This document shows positions 45,364-56,441 of a stretch of DNA of 64,000 nucleotides, one piece after another. Below the pieces are notes generated by a model. That model made no database searches and was not told the DNA's origin. It saw only the letters and a list, made by a program, of their open reading frames with translations. The position numbers and the translations under genes are program-made. The first letter of the stretch is position 1. Each line of letters opens with the position of its first letter. Source of the DNA: Micromonospora sp. MH99 (GTDB lineage Bacteria; Actinomycetota; Actinomycetes; Mycobacteriales; Micromonosporaceae). Location: NCBI RefSeq assembly GCF_021442385.1, contig NZ_MUZA01000007.1, positions 62,001-126,000 on the forward strand, written 5' to 3'.

Positions 45364-47400
45364 ATGTTTCGCAGCATCCTGCCGGCACGGGGACGCCCGG
45401 GCCGCCCGGTCGCCACCGCCGTCGCGTTCGCGGCCGGCCTCGCCGTGCTGGTCGCCGGGCCCACAGTGGCCGCCGCCGGCCCACCCGGCTCGTCCGGCGC
45501 ACAGCCGGTCGTCACCCGGGCGGCGCTCGACCCGGCGCTGGTCGCCGGACGCGGCGCCGACGTCGACTTCGTCGAACAGGAGGCCGAGAACGTCCGCACC
45601 AACGGCGAGGTCATCGGCCCCGACCGGTCCGCCTACACGCTGCCCGCCGAGGCGTCCGGCCGCCGCGCCGTCCGGCTCACCCCCGGCGAGTACGTCGAGT
45701 TCGTCCTGCCCAGCGCGGCGAACGGCATCACCGTTCGGTACAGCATCCCGGACGCGCCCGCCGGCGGCGGGATCACCGCGCCGCTGCGGGTGGCCGTCAA
45801 CGGCAGGAACGTCCACACCATGACGCTGACCTCGCAGTACTCGTGGCTCTACAACCAGTACCCGTTCACCAACGACCCGCAGGCCGGGCTGCTGCACCCG
45901 GACTGGTGGATCACCGAGTGCCAGTGCGTGCCGTCGGCCACCACGCCGTACCCGAGCATCAGCACGCCGTTCCGGCCCACCCACTTCTACGACGAACAGC
46001 GGCTGCTGCTCGGGCGCACCTACCGGGCCGGCGACACGGTCCGGCTCACCGCGCCGGCCGGCAGCGCCGCCGCGTGGACGGTCATCGACCTGCTCGACTC
46101 CGAACTGGTCGCACCGCCGCGCGTACGGCTGCTCGCCGCGAACGTGCTGGCGTTCGGCGCCGACCCCACCGGTCGCCGGGACTCCGCCGACGCCCTGGAC
46201 AAGGCCGTCGCCTTCGCCCGGCGTACCCACCTGAAGGTCTACGTCCCGCCGGGGACGTACCAGGTCAACCGGCACATCATCGTCGACGACGTGACCATCG
46301 AGGGCGCGGGCAACTGGTACACGATCTTCAAGGGCCGCGAGGTAGCCCTGTCCACGCCCGCGCCGGACGGCTCGGTGCACACCGGCGTCGGCTTCTACGG
46401 TCGCGACGCCGCCGACGGTGGCAGCCGGAACGTGCATCTCTCCGGCTTCGCCATCGAGGGCGACGTACGCGAGCGCATCGACACCGACCAGGTCAACGCG
46501 ATCGGTGGTGCGATGAGCGACTCCACGATCGACGGGCTGCACCTGCGGCACACCAAGGCGGGTCTGTGGTTCGACGGGCCGATGCGCAACGTTCGCGTCA
46601 CCAACACCATCGTCGTCGACCAGATCGCCGACGCGCTCAACTTCCACACCGGCGTGACCGACTCCCTCGTCGCGCACACCTTCGTGCGCAACACGGGTGA
46701 CGACGGCCTGGCGATGTGGTCGGAGAAGACGGCCAACGCCCGCAACACGTTCGACCACAACACCGTGCAGTCACCGACGCTCGCCAACGGCATCGCCATC
46801 TACGGCGGCACCGACACCACCGTCTCCAACAACCTCGTCGCCGACCCGGTTCGCGAGGGCAGCGGGCTGCACGCCGGGGCGCGCTTCGGCGCGGAACCGT
46901 TCGCCGGCTACCTGCGGTTCACCGCCAACACCACCGCCCGCGCCGGGACGTACGAGCTGAACTGGAACATCGGGCTCGGCGCCATCTGGATGTTCGCGCT
47001 GGACCGCAGCATCGACGCGAACGTCGAGGTGACCGGCGACGCGTACCTGGACAGCACCTACAACGCGATCATGCTGGTCAGCGACTGGCCGGTGAAGGAC
47101 CTCTACTCGATCACGAACGTGCGCTTCCGCGACGTCCGGGTCGACGGCACCGGCACGTCGGTGCTCAGCGCCCGCTCGGCCGGGTCGGCCTCGTTCGCCA
47201 ACGTGGACGCCCGCAACGTGGGAGCGGTGGGCGTGAACAACTGCGGGTCGTTCCACTTCACCCCCGCCGGGTCGGAGTTCACCCTCACCGACCTGGGCGG
47301 CAACGACGGCGGCTGGCTCGCCCCGTGGCTGCTGCCCAACACCATCACCTGCGACGACCGGCCGCCGGTGGCACCACCGCCGCCTCCGGCCCAGTGGTGA
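45364..47400 (+). CDS. GH87 mycodextranase / alpha-1,3-glucanase
   Basis: A 678-aa secreted enzyme. The signal peptide has RGRPGRPVATAVAFAAGLAVLVAG and likely cleavage near AAAG. An N-terminal beta-sandwich/CBM-like region (about 60-250) is followed by a right-handed beta-helix catalytic part (about 260-650). Asp423, Asp446 and Asp447 (DALNF and GDDG) have the same 23/24 spacing as the catalytic triad reported for GH87 alpha-1,3-glucanase Agl-KA (by memory). ATG follows AGGAGG. It should hydrolyse alpha-1,3-linked glucan such as mutan or fungal-wall glucan. It has its own AT-richer promoter region and a terminator. Confidence 0.85.
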   Translation: MFRSILPARGRPGRPVATAVAFAAGLAVLVAGPTVAAAGPPGSSGAQPVVTRAALDPALVAGRGADVDFVEQEAENVRTNGEVIGPDRSAYTLPAEASGRRAVRLTPGEYVEFVLPSAANGITVRYSIPDAPAGGGITAPLRVAVNGRNVHTMTLTSQYSWLYNQYPFTNDPQAGLLHPDWWITECQCVPSATTPYPSISTPFRPTHFYDEQRLLLGRTYRAGDTVRLTAPAGSAAAWTVIDLLDSELVAPPRVRLLAANVLAFGADPTGRRDSADALDKAVAFARRTHLKVYVPPGTYQVNRHIIVDDVTIEGAGNWYTIFKGREVALSTPAPDGSVHTGVGFYGRDAADGGSRNVHLSGFAIEGDVRERIDTDQVNAIGGAMSDSTIDGLHLRHTKAGLWFDGPMRNVRVTNTIVVDQIADALNFHTGVTDSLVAHTFVRNTGDDGLAMWSEKTANARNTFDHNTVQSPTLANGIAIYGGTDTTVSNNLVADPVREGSGLHAGARFGAEPFAGYLRFTANTTARAGTYELNWNIGLGAIWMFALDRSIDANVEVTGDAYLDSTYNAIMLVSDWPVKDLYSITNVRFRDVRVDGTGTSVLSARSAGSASFANVDARNVGAVGVNNCGSFHFTPAGSEFTLTDLGGNDGGWLAPWLLPNTITCDDRPPVAPPPPPAQW

Positions 47401-47402
47401 AC

Positions 47403-47438
47403 GCGGTGGGCGGCCCGATCGGTCGGGCCGCCCACCGC
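47403..47438. terminator. Bidirectional 16-bp hairpin
   Basis: A perfect stem GCGGTGGGCGGCCCGA / TCGGGCCGCCCACCGC with a TCGG loop lies between the convergent stops at 47400 and 47441. Confidence 0.9.
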
Positions 47439-47440
47439 CG

Positions 47441-48073
47441 TCACCGCCTCCGGGCGTACGCCAGCGGCACGGTCGTCGGCTGCCCGTCCCAGGCGCCAGT
47501 CAGGACGGCGCCCTGCGCTCCGACCGCCCCGGCGGCCGGCCGGCGGACCACGACCAGCTCCACCGCGTCGGTGACGATGACCGTGTCGACGTCGTCGACG
47601 ACCTGCCGGACGGCGCCGATCGCCGGCACCGCCCCGCCGTCGCCGCTGACGTCGATCGCCATCGTCGGCGGTCGCACCTCGCGCCGGCCGTCGACCTCGA
47701 AGTACTGCTCCGCCTGCCCGGCGCCGGCCAGGATGGCGTGGGTCAGCGCCGCCGCGTAGACCGGGTCGGCGCAGCCGTCGTACACCCACCGGCGGCCGAG
47801 CGCCGAGTGGTCGGTCGTGCCGACCAGCCACTCGTCGGCGTCGCGCAGGGGCTCGGCGCGGTAGGTGAGCGGGACCTGGTGAACCGGGGAGTCACCGGCG
47901 GCGACCAGTATGGTCTCGATGCCGACCTCGCCGGCCGGGTCGTCGAAGCGGTACGCCCCCCGACTCACGACGTCGATGCCGGCCGGCCCCTGCCACCACT
48001 GTCGGTCGGGCAGCCAGGTCGTCAGCAGTTCGAGCTTGGTGGGGCGCAGTGTCGCCCGGTGCAGCAGTGCCAT
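47441..48073 (-). CDS. Maltokinase N-terminal-cap-like domain protein
   Basis: A 210-aa cytosolic protein. The sequence TTWLPDRQWWQGP, YRFDDPAGEVGIETILVAAGD, VPLTYRAEPL and WVYDGCADPVYAAAL are the signature of the cap domain that precedes maltokinase in actinobacterial trehalose-to-glycogen (GlgE) genes, here as a stand-alone protein with no kinase domain. Stand-alone members exist in many actinomycetes and their role is unknown. ATG has TAGGCT 8 nt upstream, nearly leaderless. Confidence 0.8.
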   Translation of the reverse strand: MALLHRATLRPTKLELLTTWLPDRQWWQGPAGIDVVSRGAYRFDDPAGEVGIETILVAAGDSPVHQVPLTYRAEPLRDADEWLVGTTDHSALGRRWVYDGCADPVYAAALTHAILAGAGQAEQYFEVDGRREVRPPTMAIDVSGDGGAVPAIGAVRQVVDDVDTVIVTDAVELVVVRRPAAGAVGAQGAVLTGAWDGQPTTVPLAYARRR

Positions 48074-48088
48074 GCTTCAGGAGCCTAG

Positions 48089-49180
48089 TCAGAGCCCCGC
48101 GCACGGGTTGCCGCCCACCGTGCAGCCCTCCGGCTCCCTGGCCTTCGGCCGACTGTCGCGGACGTCGAACCGGATCGTCCGCGACCCGCCGGCGGGCACG
48201 GCCAGGCCGCTGAAGGTGATGGCCTGCCCGTCCTGACGCCAGTCCGCTCCCTCGACGTCGTCGACGCTGCTGCCCTCGGCGAGGGTCACCACCACCACCC
48301 ACTGCTCCGCGGGCGCGGGGCCCGGGTTGTCGACCACCACCTCCCCCGTGTAGCCGAACAGCCGGCTCGAGTCGGTGTCGTAGCGCGCCGCCAGCGGCGG
48401 TGGGGGCGGCGGCACCGCCGCCGTCGGCGTACGCGACGGCGTCGCCGACGGGGTGCGGCTCGGACGGGCGGTGGTCGGCGTGACGCTGCGCGACGGTCGC
48501 GCCGACGGTGTCACAGTCGGCTGCGCGGTCGGCGCCGCCGCCGCCATGCTCGGCGGCGTCGTCGGCGTCGGCGTCGAGGCGGGAGTCGGCGCGGCGGAAT
48601 GCTCCGGCTCCCCCGGCAGCGTCAGCCACGCCACCAGAGCAGCCGCCAGCACGACCGCGGCCAGTCCGGCGACCGCCGCACGACGCCGGGACGGCGCCGG
48701 GCCGGACGCGCCGAGCACCGGCAGCTCGGTGGTCATCCCCGCGACGCCACGCCGCAGATCGACCTGCTGGAACGCGAGCCAGTCGAGGATGGCCGGCAGG
48801 CGCACGGTCAACGCCTGCCGGAGCTGCTGTTCGCGTGGCCCGTGCTGCTCGTCCGACCACGAACCGTGGGTCGGGACCTCCCGCACGGTCAACCGGCTGC
48901 CCTGCTTGGTGGCGGTGACGGCGCAGGTCAGCTCGGTGAGCCGACCGGCCTCGTCGCAGCGCAACACCAGCAGCTCCGGCACCCGCCGCTCGGTCACCTC
49001 GACCTCGACGTCGGTGTCGAAGCCGGGCAGGCCGGCCGTGTGCAGCAGCAGCCGGTCCGGCACCCCCTCCACCATGTCCGCCTCGGCGAACCAGCGGCCG
49101 AGCAGCTCCCGATCCGTCAGAGCGAGCCAGACCCGGTCGGGTGGGTGGGACAGGTCGACGTCCGCGCCGATCTCGATCAC
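48089..49180 (-). CDS. SRPBCC (AHSA1-like) domain fused through a membrane helix to a CBM2-like domain
   Basis: A 363-aa fusion. Residues 1-140 form an AHSA1/START-like cytosolic domain (HPPDRVWLALTDRELLGRWF, ELTCAVTATKQGSRLTVREV). Residues 168-188 form a single membrane helix. Residues 190-265 are Thr/Pro/Ser-rich, as in wall-spanning linkers. Residues ~270-363 resemble a cellulose-binding family-2-like domain (YTGEVVVDNPGP, WVVVVTLAEGSSV, ITFSGLAVPAGGSRTIRFDV) with a closing Cys pair. GTG start is supported by TAGAGT 6 nt upstream. A possible sensor that spans the membrane; function unknown. Confidence 0.75.
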   Translation of the reverse strand: MIEIGADVDLSHPPDRVWLALTDRELLGRWFAEADMVEGVPDRLLLHTAGLPGFDTDVEVEVTERRVPELLVLRCDEAGRLTELTCAVTATKQGSRLTVREVPTHGSWSDEQHGPREQQLRQALTVRLPAILDWLAFQQVDLRRGVAGMTTELPVLGASGPAPSRRRAAVAGLAAVVLAAALVAWLTLPGEPEHSAAPTPASTPTPTTPPSMAAAAPTAQPTVTPSARPSRSVTPTTARPSRTPSATPSRTPTAAVPPPPPPLAARYDTDSSRLFGYTGEVVVDNPGPAPAEQWVVVVTLAEGSSVDDVEGADWRQDGQAITFSGLAVPAGGSRTIRFDVRDSRPKAREPEGCTVGGNPCAGL

Positions 49181-49186
49181 GGCGAG

Positions 49187-49192
49187 ACTCTA
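49187..49192 (-). promoter_or_regulatory. -10 element TAGAGT for a leaderless start
   Basis: TAGAGT on the minus strand is followed by CTCGCC and the GTG at 49180. Confidence 0.55.
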
Positions 49193-49247
49193 ACGGGTTG
49201 CGCGTCCGGGCCGTTCCGCCCGCCCGGATCGACGACAGGTCGCCTGG

Positions 49248-50297
49248 TCAGCCCCAGCGGGTCGCCCGTTGCGCCGCCGCCGTCAGCGCGGCCCGGGCGG
49301 CGGCGCTGACCTCGACGACCAGCTCGGCCGCCGGTACGTCCCGGGCGAGCGGGTGCGCCTGCCCGGCCCACAGGTTCACCACCGAGGCGTCGCCGTCGCG
49401 CCGGGCGGCGGCGAGCAGCGGACGGGTCAGGTGCAGCACCTGCGGGTAGCCGGCCGGCGCGACGGCGTCGTGCGTACGCAGGAAGTCGTTGACCACGCCG
49501 CGGGCCCGCTTGCCGGTGTAGGCCCGGGTCAACGCGGTCGGCGCGGCGCTGGCCACCGCCGCGCGGTGCAGGGGTGAGCTGCCCGCCTCCGGGCAGCGCA
49601 GGAACATGGTGCCGAGTTGGGCGGCCTGCGCCCCGGCGGCCAGCGCCGCCGCCAGGGCGGGGCCGTCGGCGATGCCACCGGCGGCCACCAACGGCCGGTC
49701 ACACCGCGCCGCGGCCAGCCGGAGCAGCGGCAACAGCGCGTAGTCGTCGTCGTCCGGCATCCCGCCCCGGTGCCCACCGGCCTCGGTGCCCTGCACCACG
49801 ACGGCGTCCACGCCCAGCTCGGCGGCGGCCGTGGCGGCGGCCGGGCCGGTGACCGTGGCCCACACCTCGGTGCCGCGCTCCCGCAGGGCGGCCACCACGG
49901 CGCGGTCGGGCAGCCCGAAAGCGAAGGACACCACCGGGACCGGGTCCGCGAGAAGCGCGGCCAGCTTCTGCGGGTACGCGTCGTCGCCGCCCACCGGCTC
50001 GCCCAACCGCACCCCGAAGCGGTCGGCCTGCGGGGCGAGCCGCCGCGCGTACTCCCCGACGGCGGCCTCGTCGACCGTGTCGTCACCGGGCAGGAAGACG
50101 TTGACCCCGAACGGCCGGTCGGTACGCGCGCGCACCTCGGCGATGTCGGCGACCAGCCGCGCGGTGTCGATCATGCCGGCGGCCAGGAAGCCCAGCCCGC
50201 CGACGGCGGAGACGGCCGACACGAGGGCCGGGGTGGACGGGCCGCCGGCCATCGGCGCGGCGACGATCGGGTGGCGCAGCTCGGACAGCACGGACAT
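49248..50297 (-). CDS. Nitronate monooxygenase family protein
   Basis: A 349-aa FMN-dependent TIM barrel. The start HPIVAAPMAGGPSTPALVSAVSAVGGLGFLAAG and the FMN/phosphate motif VVQGTEAGGHRG followed by PLVAAGGIADGPALAAALAAGAQAAQLGTMFL define the nitronate monooxygenase/2-nitropropane-dioxygenase family. Such enzymes detoxify nitronates such as propionate-3-nitronate. CAGGAT 6 nt before the ATG could be a weak -10, giving a leaderless start; no good ribosome site is seen. Confidence 0.92.
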   Translation of the reverse strand: MSVLSELRHPIVAAPMAGGPSTPALVSAVSAVGGLGFLAAGMIDTARLVADIAEVRARTDRPFGVNVFLPGDDTVDEAAVGEYARRLAPQADRFGVRLGEPVGGDDAYPQKLAALLADPVPVVSFAFGLPDRAVVAALRERGTEVWATVTGPAAATAAAELGVDAVVVQGTEAGGHRGGMPDDDDYALLPLLRLAAARCDRPLVAAGGIADGPALAAALAAGAQAAQLGTMFLRCPEAGSSPLHRAAVASAAPTALTRAYTGKRARGVVNDFLRTHDAVAPAGYPQVLHLTRPLLAAARRDGDASVVNLWAGQAHPLARDVPAAELVVEVSAAARAALTAAAQRATRWG

Positions 50298-50381
50298 CCA
50301 CCCATCCTGCCGCAGCGCGCCGGCCCTCCGGCTCGCGACGCGGCGCCCGCCCGCACACCGTGGCGTGCACGCCGCCGTCGG

Positions 50382-51503
50382 TCAGCGTCGGTCGGTGTGC
50401 CGGCGCCACAGCACCCCGGCCACGGCGAACAGTGCCAACAGCGTCCCGGCGCCGGCGGCCAGCGGCCAGGCCCGACCGCCCCCGATGCCGGCCGCCTGTG
50501 CGGCCGGGCGGGCCGGCGGGGACGACGGCGGCGCCGCCGTGGTGGACTCCGCCGGGTGCGGGGCGGCGGCCGTCGCCGTCGGGGCCGGATACCGCAGGAT
50601 CGTCGGGCGGCTGCCGGCCGGCTGGTCGGCGGACTCGGAGACGGTGAGCAGGGACCGGCCGTCGCGGCTGTAGGTGACCGACTCGCCCTGTGGCTCGTCC
50701 GGCAGCGGCATGACCCGTGGGGTGCCACCGGTCAGCGCGGCGACCACGTCACCGCCGGTCACGTCGTACTCGAACGCGTCGGCGTAGGTCCGCAGCACCA
50801 CCCGACGGCCGTCCGGCGCGTTCGCCGCCCCGGTGACGACGCCCCGCCCGAGGAACGAGAACGGGTTGCTGGTGGTGCTGGACGGGAGGACCACCCGGCC
50901 GACCGAGGCCAGCGGTGTAGTGGCCCCCGGCTTCAGCGCGGTGGTCGGCGAGTACAGCACGACGGTGCCGCTGCCGCCCTTCGTGATGATCAACGGCTGG
51001 CCGGCCGCGTCGAGCAGCAGCGCCTCGGCGTCGTGCGGATTGTCCGGGTATTTCATCCGGTACAGCACCGGCTGGTCCGCCCCCGGCGCGAGCCGCCACA
51101 GCGCGATCGTCTCGCGGTTGCGGTCGTTGTCACCGGTGTCGGCCACCCAGATGGTGCCGTCCCGGCCGAGGGCCAGGTCCTCGGTGTCGCGAGGCCGGGA
51201 GGGGTAGCTGACCGTCCGCGCCACCGCGCAGCGCCGGTCCAGGAAGAAGATCCGGAGGCGGGCCTCGTCGTCGGCGCCGTCGTTGACCACGACGTACCCG
51301 TCGTCGGTGGCGACCATCCCGGAGATCTCGGTGAGCCGGTCGTCGCGGACCTGGCACACGCTCACCCCGGCCGACGCCGCGCCGGCGACCGCCGGACCCG
51401 GCGACTGCACCGCGGCCAGCGGCACCGCGCCGGCGACGAGAGCCGCCAGTGTCGCCGCCGCGCGGGCGTACCGCCCCCGGTCCACCCAGCCGCGTACCCG
51501 CAT
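50382..51503 (-). CDS. Exported, C-terminally anchored beta-propeller-like protein
   Basis: A 373-aa protein. A signal peptide is at 1-40 (ARAAATLAALVAGAVPLAAV). Then comes a repeated beta-rich region with ISGMVATDDGYVVVNDGADD, DTEDLALGRDGTIWVADTGDNDRNR and DAEALLLDAAGQPLIITK, the type found in SdiA/esterase-like or NHL/WD propellers. A Pro/Ala-rich linker (TATAAAPHPAESTTAAPP) and a closing membrane helix (AWPLAAGAGTLLALFAVAGVLW) with a basic tail anchor it outside. ATG follows GAGGAGG. Ligand unknown. Confidence 0.72.
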   Translation of the reverse strand: MRVRGWVDRGRYARAAATLAALVAGAVPLAAVQSPGPAVAGAASAGVSVCQVRDDRLTEISGMVATDDGYVVVNDGADDEARLRIFFLDRRCAVARTVSYPSRPRDTEDLALGRDGTIWVADTGDNDRNRETIALWRLAPGADQPVLYRMKYPDNPHDAEALLLDAAGQPLIITKGGSGTVVLYSPTTALKPGATTPLASVGRVVLPSSTTSNPFSFLGRGVVTGAANAPDGRRVVLRTYADAFEYDVTGGDVVAALTGGTPRVMPLPDEPQGESVTYSRDGRSLLTVSESADQPAGSRPTILRYPAPTATAAAPHPAESTTAAPPSSPPARPAAQAAGIGGGRAWPLAAGAGTLLALFAVAGVLWRRHTDRR

Positions 51504-51666
51504 CGCCCGCCTCCTCGCCGCAGCCGTGGCCCGGCCGCCCCGCCCATCCTGGCCGATCGCGACCAGCGGCGGCGACGATCCGCGCGGACCCGACGACATC
51601 GCGCGGCCGACCGGGCGCAAAGGGGCGGGCGTCCACCGGGGCACGAGGTGGACCGGCGCCGGACCG

Positions 51667-53575
<1,909 letters not shown>

Positions 53576-53576
<1 letters not shown>

Positions 53577-54967
53577 TGCGCGGGGCCCAGGTCGCGCGCC
53601 TGCACGCGGTCCCGGCCGGGTTGAGCGACGCGCTCGACGTGGTCGCGGGCTTCGACGACGCCCTCGCCGACGGCTTCGGTCGGATCGGCGAACGGGGCGC
53701 TGCGGCGCTCGCCGCGCTCGCCGACGCGGTGGCCGGCACCCCACTGGGTGACCCGGTGACCGCAGCGGTCGACGCGGTCACCGCCGGGTCGGTCGCCCCG
53801 GAGCACCTCGCCGCGCTCGCCGGGGCGCGCTCGGCGCTGCTCGGCGCGGCACACGACGCCCTGCTCGGGCAGCTCGACGAGGCGGTGGGCCGCACCCGGT
53901 CGCCGTGGACGACGCCGACCAGCAGGCCCGCCGAGACGCCGCCCGCGCTCGCCGGAGCGCGGGCGTGGTGGCACGAGGTGGCGGTCACCGGCTGGCGTGG
54001 CGTCGACCACGAGTTGCTCTCCGCAGCCGCCGGGGTCGTTGAGGCCAGCCTGGCCGTTCCGGAGCTGCGCCGGATCGCGGTGCTGCTCGACGGTCTCGCG
54101 GCGGAGCTGCGGGCCTGCGTGCCGGTCGCCACCATGGCGCAGGTGCCGGCCCGTCGCTGGGCCGACCTGTGGGCCCGGGGCGTCCTGCTCACCGAGGGCG
54201 CACCGTCGACCGGCGAGGCGACGGCGGTCTCCGGGCGGCTGTTGCCGCTCGGTGTGGACGTGCACAGTCACGACACCGCCGTGCAGGTCCAGCTGCACGG
54301 CGTCCTGGAGCCGGCGGACGGCGGGCCGGCGCTGCTGGTCCGCACGGCGGTCGCCGCCGCGAAGGTCGACACGATCGTCGGGCCGGCGATCTGGCGGCTG
54401 CTGTCGGCACACCCGCTGCTGCTCACCGCGCTGGCCGAGCGGCGGGCACTGGTCGTGACCGACCTGCCGCTGCGCGGCGGCGACCTGGGCTGGGTCGACG
54501 ACCGGGTCCAGCTCGACGAGCCCGCCGACCCGTTCGCCACCGCCCGCGTGCTGTTGCCCGCCGCGAGCACGGCCGCTACCGACCCGCTCGACCGGCACCC
54601 GACGGGCATCGCCGAGCCGGTGCTCGTCGAGGGCCCCGCGAGCCGCGACGAGGACGGCACGCTCGGCATCGAGGTGGACGGCGAACGGGTGGCGCTCGCC
54701 GTCGACCGGCTGCCCGCCGCCGGCCCGCTGACCGCCGACCTGGTCGCCGCCGCGTCGGCCTGCCTGGGCCTCCTGCGCTGGGACGACGGCCGCTGGCTGC
54801 TCCAGCCGTTGGCGGTCCGGGCCACCGTGAAGCGGCGGACGGTGCAGGCACACAACGGCGACTGGGCGTGCGGCGTCACCGATCCGAAGGTCGCCAAGGA
54901 GGAGGCCCGGGCGGGCGATGCCGTGGCCGTGCTGCGTGAGCGCGCGGGACGGTTGCTGCGCCGATGA
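53576..54967 (+). CDS. Uncharacterised helical protein of the vWA/MoxR cassette
   Basis: A 463-aa protein with no named family I can confirm. The first ~250 residues are Ala/Leu-rich helices (for example GAAALAALADAVAG, LLGAAHDALLGQL and a conserved-looking WRGVDHELLSAAAG). The middle and C-terminal part is beta-rich with QVQLHGVLEP and WRLLSAHPLL, and the end has DWACGVTDPKVAKEEARAGD. It has no membrane or signal segment. It starts on the stop of the SWIM gene and its stop overlaps the vWA start (ATGA), so it is coupled on both sides. Probably a cassette-specific adaptor or substrate handler (inference). Confidence 0.65.
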
Positions 54968-56427
54968 CCGCACCGATCCCCACCGGCGGGTACGCCGACG
55001 CCAACCGCCGTCAGGTCCTCTACTGGCGGCTGCTGTCCCGCCTCTTCGACCGCGACGAGCAGCCCGGCCTGGAGTCGGCGAGCGTGGCAGTGGTCGACGA
55101 CCTCGGGCTGCCCGCCGCCCTGCTGGACCCGTCGGTCTCGGTGGACACCATCGTGCAGCGCTTCCCGGCGCTCGCGGCGGAGCTGCGCGGCCTGCTCACC
55201 TCCGCCGACGCCCCGCCGGACGCCGGCGAAGCGCGGCCTTCCGCCAGCGAAGCCCCGGCCGCCGCCGGTCCGGATACCGCCGGGCCGGAGGGCGCCGAGG
55301 CGCACGCCGCCGAGCCGGAGGGCGCCGGGCCGGGTGGGTCGGAGGACGACGGCTCGACCTACCGGCCGGGTGCGGCCGAGGTGCGCCGGGCGGCGCTGGT
55401 GTCGAAGGTGCTGCTGAACGTGTTCGCCACCGGCTCCGGTCCGGTCAGCGCCACCCAACTGGCCCGCTGGCAGTCCGACGCCGGCTGGTTCGAGCAGGCC
55501 CTCGGGTGCGAGCCCGGGGAGCTGCGCCGCCAGGGCGGCGGGCTGGGCGGCACCCTGGCCGGGCTGGAGGGTGACCTGGTCCGGCGGATGCACCTGCGGG
55601 AGGTGCTCGCCGATCCCGCGCTGGCCAGTCAGCTGACCCCGAGCATGTCGCTGATCGAGCAGTTGCTGCGCGACAAGGCCAACCTGTCCGGGGTGGCGCT
55701 GGCCAACGCGAAGGCGCTGATCCGGCGCTTCGTCGACGAGGTCGCCGAGGTGCTCCGCACGCAGGTGCAACAGACAAGTGTCGGCGCACTGGACCGGTCG
55801 GTGCCGCCCAAGCGGGTGTTCCGCAACCTGGACCTCGACCGGACCATCTGGCAGAACCTGACCAACTGGAGCCCGGACGACGAGCGGCTCTACGTCGACC
55901 GGCTCTACTACCGGCACACCGCGCGGCGTACGACGCCGTCCCGGCTCATCGTCGTGGTCGACCAGTCCGGTTCGATGGTCGACGCGATGGTCAACTGCAC
56001 GATCCTCGCCTCGATCTTCGCCGGGCTGCCGAAGGTCGACGTGCACCTCGTCGCGTACGACACCCGGGCACTGGACCTCACCCCGTGGGTGCACGACCCG
56101 TTCGAGGTGCTGCTGCGTACCCAGTTGGGCGGCGGCACCGACGGCACGGCGGCGCTGACGCTGGCCCGGCCCAAGATCGCCGAGCCGAAGAACACGGTGC
56201 TGGTGTGGATCTCCGACTTCTACGAGGTCAACCACCAGGCGGTGTTCGACGGGCTCCAGTCCGTGCACCGTTCCGGCGTCAAGGTCATTCCGGTCGGCTC
56301 GGTCAGCAGCTCCGGGCAGCAGAGCGTCAACCCCTGGTTCCGGCAACGCTTGAAGGACCAGGGCACCCCGGTCATCTCCGGTCACATCCGCAAGCTCGTC
56401 GTCGAGCTGAAGAACTTCCTCACCTAG
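54964..56427 (+). CDS. vWA-domain protein of the MoxR cassette
   Basis: A 487-aa protein. The N-terminal helical part contains an acidic, Ala/Pro/Glu-rich disordered insert (about 80-135). A helical middle follows (SLIEQLLRDKANLSGVALANAKALIRRFVDEVAEVL). The C-terminal vWA domain (about 327-487) has an intact MIDAS DQSGSM at Asp333, Thr region GGGTDGTAAL and Asp in WISDFYE. vWA proteins partner with MoxR ATPases in remodelling complexes. Its start overlaps the upstream stop (ATGA), and the MoxR ATPase gene follows by 14 nt with AGGAG. Confidence 0.9.
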   Translation: MTAPIPTGGYADANRRQVLYWRLLSRLFDRDEQPGLESASVAVVDDLGLPAALLDPSVSVDTIVQRFPALAAELRGLLTSADAPPDAGEARPSASEAPAAAGPDTAGPEGAEAHAAEPEGAGPGGSEDDGSTYRPGAAEVRRAALVSKVLLNVFATGSGPVSATQLARWQSDAGWFEQALGCEPGELRRQGGGLGGTLAGLEGDLVRRMHLREVLADPALASQLTPSMSLIEQLLRDKANLSGVALANAKALIRRFVDEVAEVLRTQVQQTSVGALDRSVPPKRVFRNLDLDRTIWQNLTNWSPDDERLYVDRLYYRHTARRTTPSRLIVVVDQSGSMVDAMVNCTILASIFAGLPKVDVHLVAYDTRALDLTPWVHDPFEVLLRTQLGGGTDGTAALTLARPKIAEPKNTVLVWISDFYEVNHQAVFDGLQSVHRSGVKVIPVGSVSSSGQQSVNPWFRQRLKDQGTPVISGHIRKLVVELKNFLT

Positions 56428-56441
56428 GAGAGCAACCCCTC

